This document shows, in pieces, positions 58,701 to 64,000 of a stretch of 64,000 nt of DNA (positions within the stretch are counted from its first letter, which is position 1; the number at the start of each line of letters is the position of its first letter). The translations under genes were made by a program, and so were the position numbers. The DNA is taken from positions 43,310,836 through 43,374,835 of the forward strand of contig NC_088681.1 in the NCBI RefSeq assembly GCF_950023065.1, given 5' to 3'. The notes under the pieces were generated by a model. The model was not told the origin of the DNA. It made no database searches and saw nothing but the letters and a program-made list of their open reading frames with translations. The stretch comes from Planococcus citri. Lineage: Eukaryota; Arthropoda; Insecta; Hemiptera; Pseudococcidae.

Positions 58701-61700
58701 GTCGTATTCTTTGTACATGGCTTCCGAAACTGTTGGCAAAATATCGATTATTTTTAGCGTTCCATTGATCAAAACATATATTTTTATTTTCATGTTGTTT
58801 TTTTTTCAAATTCAAAGCTCTTGAAAATGCGAATCATCGTCGTTATTTTGAAAAATGATTTTTCCAAAAATAGAAAATAAAATAAAAAATTTATCATTTA
58901 CTCGAACGAACAAATCATTTAATTTTTATCAGTTTCAACTTAAAAACAGTTGATTAATTTCATTTTTTTTTTCAAAATTTCATCACGAATATCACATAAT
59001 TCCATGACATTATTACGAAAGCGAGCTGATTGTAGCAAAATAGATAAAAAAAAAAAATTCACGATAGTCATTTAAAATGATTTGTCGCGTTAAATAACCA
59101 CATTCGATAACACGTTAGTTCGTGATTTGTAAAAAGAAAAGAAAAAAACATTAACAAAGGTTATACTTTTTTGAATAAATTTTTAATCGCTTCTGTGTTT
59201 TCTGGTTGGAAACAATACGTACCTTTTCTCAGTCGAGCTAATTGTTCATCCTTTTCTTTTAAATGTCGCACCGCGTCGTCGCGTTCTTTTTGAATAATTT
59301 TAAAACGCTTCTCCAAACTCAAGTATTCAGGAGAAGCCGCTGGAAAAAAAGTAGAAAACAATTAGTGCGTTGTTTTGTGAGGAATTCTCGACGATTGGGA
59401 TTTATTTCGAGTTATAGGTATGTTAATTCTATTTTGTGTGTATTTTTTTGCAGTAAGTTCAATAGAGATATTTTTCAGCGTTTTGCCTCCTTCCCCTTTC
59501 GATTTATCTCTCTCATTTTCCCAAAATAATTTTTACAATTTCAGTTCCAAGAGCCATAAGTATCGTTTAAATATTTTTTTGCGTTATTAATAATGAAAGA
59601 TTCGGATTTTTTTTTAAAATTTCATTGAAATTTAAGGTTATGGGCATGTATTGAATATGTATGTAGACGAAAAATGAACATGATTATTAAAAAAATCGAC
59701 TTCATTACAGTTTTTTGTTTAAAAAAAATAAAAAAAACATACTGGAAATTAACTGGTGATCTTCCCGCCCAAAAAAATTGAAAAAAAGTTTGATAAAAAT
59801 ACCAGGGTTGGGTATCTACGCGTAGAATAACCTATTCTACATTTTGGTGTAGAATGCGTAAAATTTGATGTAGAATGTGTAAAATGCGTAGAATAGACGT
59901 AGAATGTGTAGAATGCGTAAAATACGATGTAAAATGCGTAGAATGCGACAAAATCACCCATCTAAAAGCCAAAAATATTGTTTATTTATCAAAAATGTGA
60001 TTTGAAAAATGAAAGTTCAACTATTTTGTTGAGCAAATTAAATTGGAAATGTGAATCTTCTTTTTGATTATGTAACCTGATTATAAAATAAATGATGGAA
60101 AAAATGAAAAAATTAAGTTTTTTGAAAAAAATTGTCTGCACATTTACCTATTCTACACATATTCTACGCATTCTACACATTCTACGCATTTTACATGATT
60201 TCCAGGCTATTCTACATGTGCTATTCTACGCGTAGAATGTCCATGTATTCTACATGGTGTATTCTACGGCACAACCCTGAAAAATACTCTATTTATGCAT
60301 CAGAATTCGTAGTTATAAAGAATACCCCCTCCCCCCCCACTTCTTGAGAGCAAAAAATTTCCCAGCTCCGAAGCAACGTTGGCATTCCCGTGCTGAGAAA
60401 TCCAAAATTGAATCCCCTTCCCACCTCCCTCCCCCAGAAAAGGCAATGAAAATTTTTCAAACATTTCAAATTTTGCCATCAGAATTTTTCTAAATAATAG
60501 ATAAGCCTAATTTTCTAAAAAAAAAAAGTTTTTGGTCTACTACGTTATTTTGGTATTTTAGGTATTTTCCCCTCCACTTCACCCTTTGAAAAAAATTGGG
60601 GATTTTCAAAAAAAATTCTGTAATAGAAATTGGAAGATCTGCATCATTTTTTTTATTTTTCCGATCTTAAAGGCTCTGAGCTGTAAGGTCAACATTGTTG
60701 GGGACGGAGGGAGTATTTTGTTGGAGATGAGGTTATTTTGAAGAATTCTACCACAACATTCTAGAAGTTTTGAAAAAAAGTTCTCCCAGTTTTCTTCAAA
60801 ATTTTTCACAACGGAGGTACCCCAACTGGCAGAAAAGTTTTTGAACTGAACAAAGCTCAAGATGAGCCTAGAAATCATTCATAAATAGGCCAGCAGTCAA
60901 AATGTTGAGAGCTAAAGGTGAATTTTTTGATTTTTGGTGATTTTTAAAAATCGAGTTCGAGTCAAAAATACGAAAAAAATTATATCTTCACCAAATTAAC
61001 CTACAAATCTGAAATTTTGTATGTACCTTATCCTATTTACAGAGCTTCAAATCGATTGGAAACGATTTCGAACCATTTTTTACAGTTCTGGACCCTCCAA
61101 CAGAGTTTTGAAAGTTGAAATTTCCTCAAAGGTTTACCTAACGAAGTTGGAAAAGTAAAATACACTTTATACTCTAATTTTAATGTGCTGAGTTGACTGG
61201 AGGTGGTTTTGAGCCGTCCTGAAGCCTCCAGCCGTATTTTGGAGACTCCAGATTTCCAAAAAGTGGCATGAAAATTGCCCAAATTACCTTTAACATGTTG
61301 ATATACCTCTTGTTGATGATCCACTTGACCGATTACTCACCAATTTTTCAAAATCGATTTTGTCATTTCAAAACCAAATTTTTGTGGTATTTTCAATTAT
61401 GAAATTGCTGGAGAAATGAAGGTTTCTCGACAGGAAGGAACCTATTTTTGAAAAATTACGTATAATTGATCAAGTAGTAGGCTATAATAATAAGCATCGA
61501 TCGCGTTCCATAAAAGTGTTGAAGTTATTTTTTTTTTTTTTGCGCGGTTTATATGGCCCTCTAGGAAAATATAAAATTTTCAAAATTTGGCTGGAGGCTC
61601 TAGAACGCCTTGAAATGAAACCATCTCCAATTGATTCAGCATGTTGAAATTAGCGTTCAAAGTAAATTTTAGCAGTCCAACTTCATTGAGTAAAATTCTG

Positions 61701-63179
61701 TAGAAATTTCAACTTATGAAACTCGTCTATTCGAAACGGCTCGAAGCCGTTTCATATTGAATCAGAGGGTCGAAAATAGAGCACATGCCAAATTTCAGCT
61801 TTCTGGGTTGACTTGGTAAAATTTTGATTTTCTTCGCATTTTTCACCCAAATTTTATTTTGAAAAATTAAGCCAAAAAATTAAAAAATGCATAGCTTCCG
61901 AAATTTTGGCTGCTGATGTAATTTTACTATAAAAATTTATTTGCTTTTTTATCATTTTCTCAAAATTTTCAACTTTTTTACTAAAAAATTATGGTCAATT
62001 CTGTAGGTTCGAGAAAATTTTGATATTTCTCGACGTCTTAAGGTCAAATTAGACGATTTCCGGAATTTGAGGCTCCAGCACCATTTGGGGAGGGGGATTT
62101 AGTAATCTAGAGAGTGGAGTATGAAAAAAGTGAAATTCTAATATAACTAACTGAACTAACCTCTTCCAGAATTTATGTAAACATGAAAAGAACAACCCAC
62201 ATACCTCCCACTTTACATATCACTTTGCATTCTTCTCAACATTTATTATTTTTAAAAAATCTCATTTCGCTCTTTAATTTTTTATCCTTCTCCTTTCAAA
62301 GTCAGACTCCAAGCAATCTACTTTTCGATAAATAAACTACATTATGTATTAGAATAATGAATAGAAAATAGTCAACTTACATTTGGAAATGGTCTGAAAG
62401 TTGTTCTTCTTGACTTCGATCTCCGGAGATGGACTTTTTTGAAAAATATTCTTTTTGATTTCGTTTTCGGGTGACTGAACTTTCCATCTATCCTCCTTGA
62501 ACCCGTTGCTGACCGGTTTCAGGGCGATTCTACGATTCTCAAAGGATTCTTTTTCCGACGGACTGGCTTTACCATTGGTAAAATTCGTATTGACTTTGAA
62601 ACCATTGCTATTGATAGAATTATTATTAAACCCATTACTCTTATTGGTATTAGTTTCGTAAATGTTTTTCAATTTTTCGGTCCTATCGGCGCCGTTATCA
62701 ACGACGTTATCACTACTACCATTTCGATCTAGATTTAATTGAGTTGTAAATCTAGTATTAACGGTATTGATTTTGGGTTTTTCTGGCTCCGAAGCTGCGC
62801 TTTGATTTGTAGTGTTCCATTTTTTCAGAATGATATCTTGTTGGTACTGTTCGGGATTCTTCTTGACGCTGACGAAGGAATTGTTTCTGAATCCGTTGAG
62901 GAACGAATCGTTGGTCTGCGGCGTGATTTCTTTCTCGGGAGATGGGCTTTTGCGAGTTTGAAGCTTGAAAGGCGTGATTTCTTTCTCGGGAGATGGACTT
63001 TTGCGAGTTTGAAGCTTGAAAGGCGTAGGTGATTTGTTTTCGAGGACAAATGCCGATGGTGTTTTCAAACCGGACACAGGAGATGGTTTCGATGGTGCTC
63101 CGAAACTGACTCCAGGAGCTGCAGGAGCTCCACCGTTGCTAGGCTGGTTGAATTTCTCTCTGAGATTTTGAACGCTCAT
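55781..63179 (-). CDS. Shootin-1-like coiled-coil protein, complete, 11 coding exons, 702 aa
   Basis: Exons in order of translation: 63179-62381, 59339-59223, 58729-58635, 58540-58384, 58300-58155, 57024-56911, 56831-56703, 56623-56485, 56379-56140, 56046-55985, 55891-55781. All are GT-AG, in phase, 2109 nt. Residues 1-266 are a disordered, Ser/Pro/Asn-rich extension with SPSPE repeats. From 268 to about 565 the protein is coiled coil. It contains IIQKERDDAVRHLKEKDEQ, a YEIETNTMQQAMSRATQWYK segment and NRELKRRSSALV, which match the order of vertebrate shootin-1 (KIAA1598). Fifteen prolines follow at 586-600, then EVADMLGIAKK, DDIINEIKGGKFTLKTIE and MINILGTLRR, like the C-terminal part of shootin-1. 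The vertebrate protein couples actin flow to L1 adhesion in growing axons; the insect role is an inference. The acceptor at 63197-63200 shows that a 5' UTR exon lies further upstream. Confidence 0.85.
56279..56325 (-). repeat. Coding proline tract (15 CCN codons)
   Basis: Mixed CCT, CCA and CCG codons encode 15 consecutive prolines followed by L-T-G. Such tracts bind profilin, SH3 or WW domains. Codon mixing argues for selection on the protein and against simple slippage. Confidence 0.8.
59803..60279. mobile_element. hAT-like MITE, 477 bp, with TAGAATG-repeat arms
   Basis: CAGGGTTGGGTATC and the inverse of ACGGCACAACCCTG form the ends. AAAAATAC is present directly on both sides (59795-59802 and 60280-60287), an 8-bp target duplication as in hAT elements. 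The left arm is an array of GTAGAATGCGTAAAAT-type 10-bp units and the right arm the inverse (ATTCTACGCATTCTACAC). It lies in the first coding intron of the shootin-like gene. Confidence 0.88.
60290..62380. repeat. Intronic spacer with R1-type repeats
   Basis: R1-like cores lie at 61195-61290 (CCTGAAGCCTCCAGCCGTAT) and 61585-61750. An exon was sought between 59340 and 62380 and none is needed: the flanking exons join in phase. Confidence 0.5.
62921..63027 (-). repeat. Coding 51-bp tandem duplication (17 aa)
   Basis: Two adjacent units of 51 bp (start phrase GCGTGATTTCTTTCTCGGGA at 62921 and 62972) differ at a single base and encode TPFKLQTRKSPSPEKEI twice. This is an in-frame, recent expansion in the disordered N-terminal part of the shootin-like protein. 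Confidence 0.88.
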
Positions 63180-63924
63180 GATTGTACGATCGATATCTGG
63201 AACACGTAAACGCGAATTTAATTAGTTCACATATCGATCGAGTATCGTATACTGAATGAAACTAGGAGAGTGAGGAAAGCACAACGATATGGGAAACCAA
63301 TTCGTCATATTATTGGTTTCGTGTGTTATGTACTGTGATTCATATATGCGCCCAGAAATCTCGCGTATATTACTCATAAAAACACCTCCCCCTCCTACCC
63401 AGCACCAGCGGTTCCTTTATTACTTATAAACAATGTTTAAATTACGCAAAATGCGTTATAAATCATCGAATTATCGATATACCGAGTAATTAGAGAAATT
63501 GATAAGATGAAAGCCGGCGACATAACGGGTTTCACTCGATCGCTAAAACCATCTTTCGCTTCCTCGTGTGTGGCGAACGAGCAGCAGACTGACTGATGAA
63601 TTCACCGAGTATTAAAAAAAATATGCCAAAATACATAATTTTTTTTTGTTATCTAAACAGAAATACGATAATGTAATCGAACATGGTTTTCAAGATTACA
63701 ACATTCATAATGTGAACTATACTGCTCGCCCATTTATGTATCTATTTCTTTCGGCTCATTTTAATTATACTGTTTTTGTGTAACGAACGTATAGGATGTG
63801 CGTTTAATTCGAGCATTTATGTGAGTATTAAATAGTTAAGGATAAGTACGTATTTAATAATTTTAATGCGGTAATACGCGATTTACCATTTCTAAAATGG
63901 CGTTTTTATCAATCACAGGCTATC
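63180..63924. other. Interval between divergent genes
   Basis: 63180-63196 is 5' UTR of the shootin-like gene (acceptor CCAG on the minus strand). The rest is AT-rich with no supported exon. The interval may hold promoters or UTR introns of both neighbours. Confidence 0.4.
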
Positions 63925-63971
63925 ATGTACGAACCTGTACCTCTACAAGATGACTTGCCCCATGAGGAGCC
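63925..63971 (+). CDS. Start exon of an unidentified gene, cut by the window edge
   Basis: A TCACAG acceptor at 63918 is followed by ATG at 63925 and 15 codons (MYEPVPLQDDLPHEE), then a strong donor GTAAGTTT at 63972. The upstream ATG at 63897 is out of frame with this exon and would be removed if the acceptor is used. The peptide is too short to assign. It is placed head-to-head with the shootin-like gene. Confidence 0.45.
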
Positions 63972-64000
63972 GTAAGTTTCCCTTTCTTCGTAGTACCTTG

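Noticed and set aside
1..64000. tRNA, rRNA or CRISPR-like arrays
   Set aside because: No tRNA B-box in cloverleaf context, no rRNA sequence and no regularly spaced repeat-spacer array was seen. The tandem arrays present are minisatellites.

Overview
The window looks like nuclear DNA from an insect, most probably a hemipteran of the scale-insect or mealybug kind. This rests on AT-rich sequence, short GT-AG introns, very frequent GTAGGTACCTAC-type words and dense short inverted-repeat transposons. The species cannot be fixed from sequence alone. Three well-supported multi-exon genes lie at the right end, a cluster of very small secreted-peptide genes at the left end, and about 30 kb of gene-poor, repeat-rich DNA between them.

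Left region (1-17 kb): a cluster of ten loci for small secreted cysteine-rich peptides with an inhibitor-cystine-knot (knottin) spacing, C-x6-C-x(5-8)-CC-x3-C-x(4-13)-C. By signal peptide they form three subfamilies: A (1222 minus; relics at 2991, 3975, 9105), B (5032, 10725 minus, 14723; degenerate copy at 292) and C (11851, 16379). Six copies look intact and four are decayed by stop codons, a frameshift, a transposon insertion or loss of a cysteine. The copies sit in duplicated blocks sharing 5' and 3' flanks, sometimes inverted, and most keep a TATA box about 115-155 bp before the ATG. Transposons fill the gaps.

Middle region (17-46.9 kb): no gene could be supported. It holds foldback and terminal-inverted-repeat elements (17052, 19597, 20600, 28061, 45315), a minisatellite (35.4-36.2 kb), degenerate AT-rich arrays, a dispersed repeat called R1 here, and several less AT-rich, apparently unique stretches (18-19.5, 24-26, 30, 33.8-34.7, 38.5-39.8, 42.6-44.1 kb) that could hold regulatory sequence or distant UTR exons.

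Right region (46.9-64 kb): a complete wolframin gene (plus strand, 12 coding exons, 822 codons), then 0.7 kb downstream a complete PSME3IP1/FAM192A-type gene (plus, 5 coding exons, 268 codons). On the minus strand is a complete shootin-1-like gene (11 coding exons, 702 codons) whose first long intron carries a hAT-like element. In all three models the spliced length is a multiple of three and every junction keeps phase. A possible first coding exon of another plus-strand gene lies at the right edge.

Most notable: the rapidly evolving knottin cluster, and a set of non-autonomous elements (8360, 17052, 28061, with 1835 as a short relative) that share one architecture: the terminal motif is repeated in direct orientation at about 200 and 500 bp inside the element.
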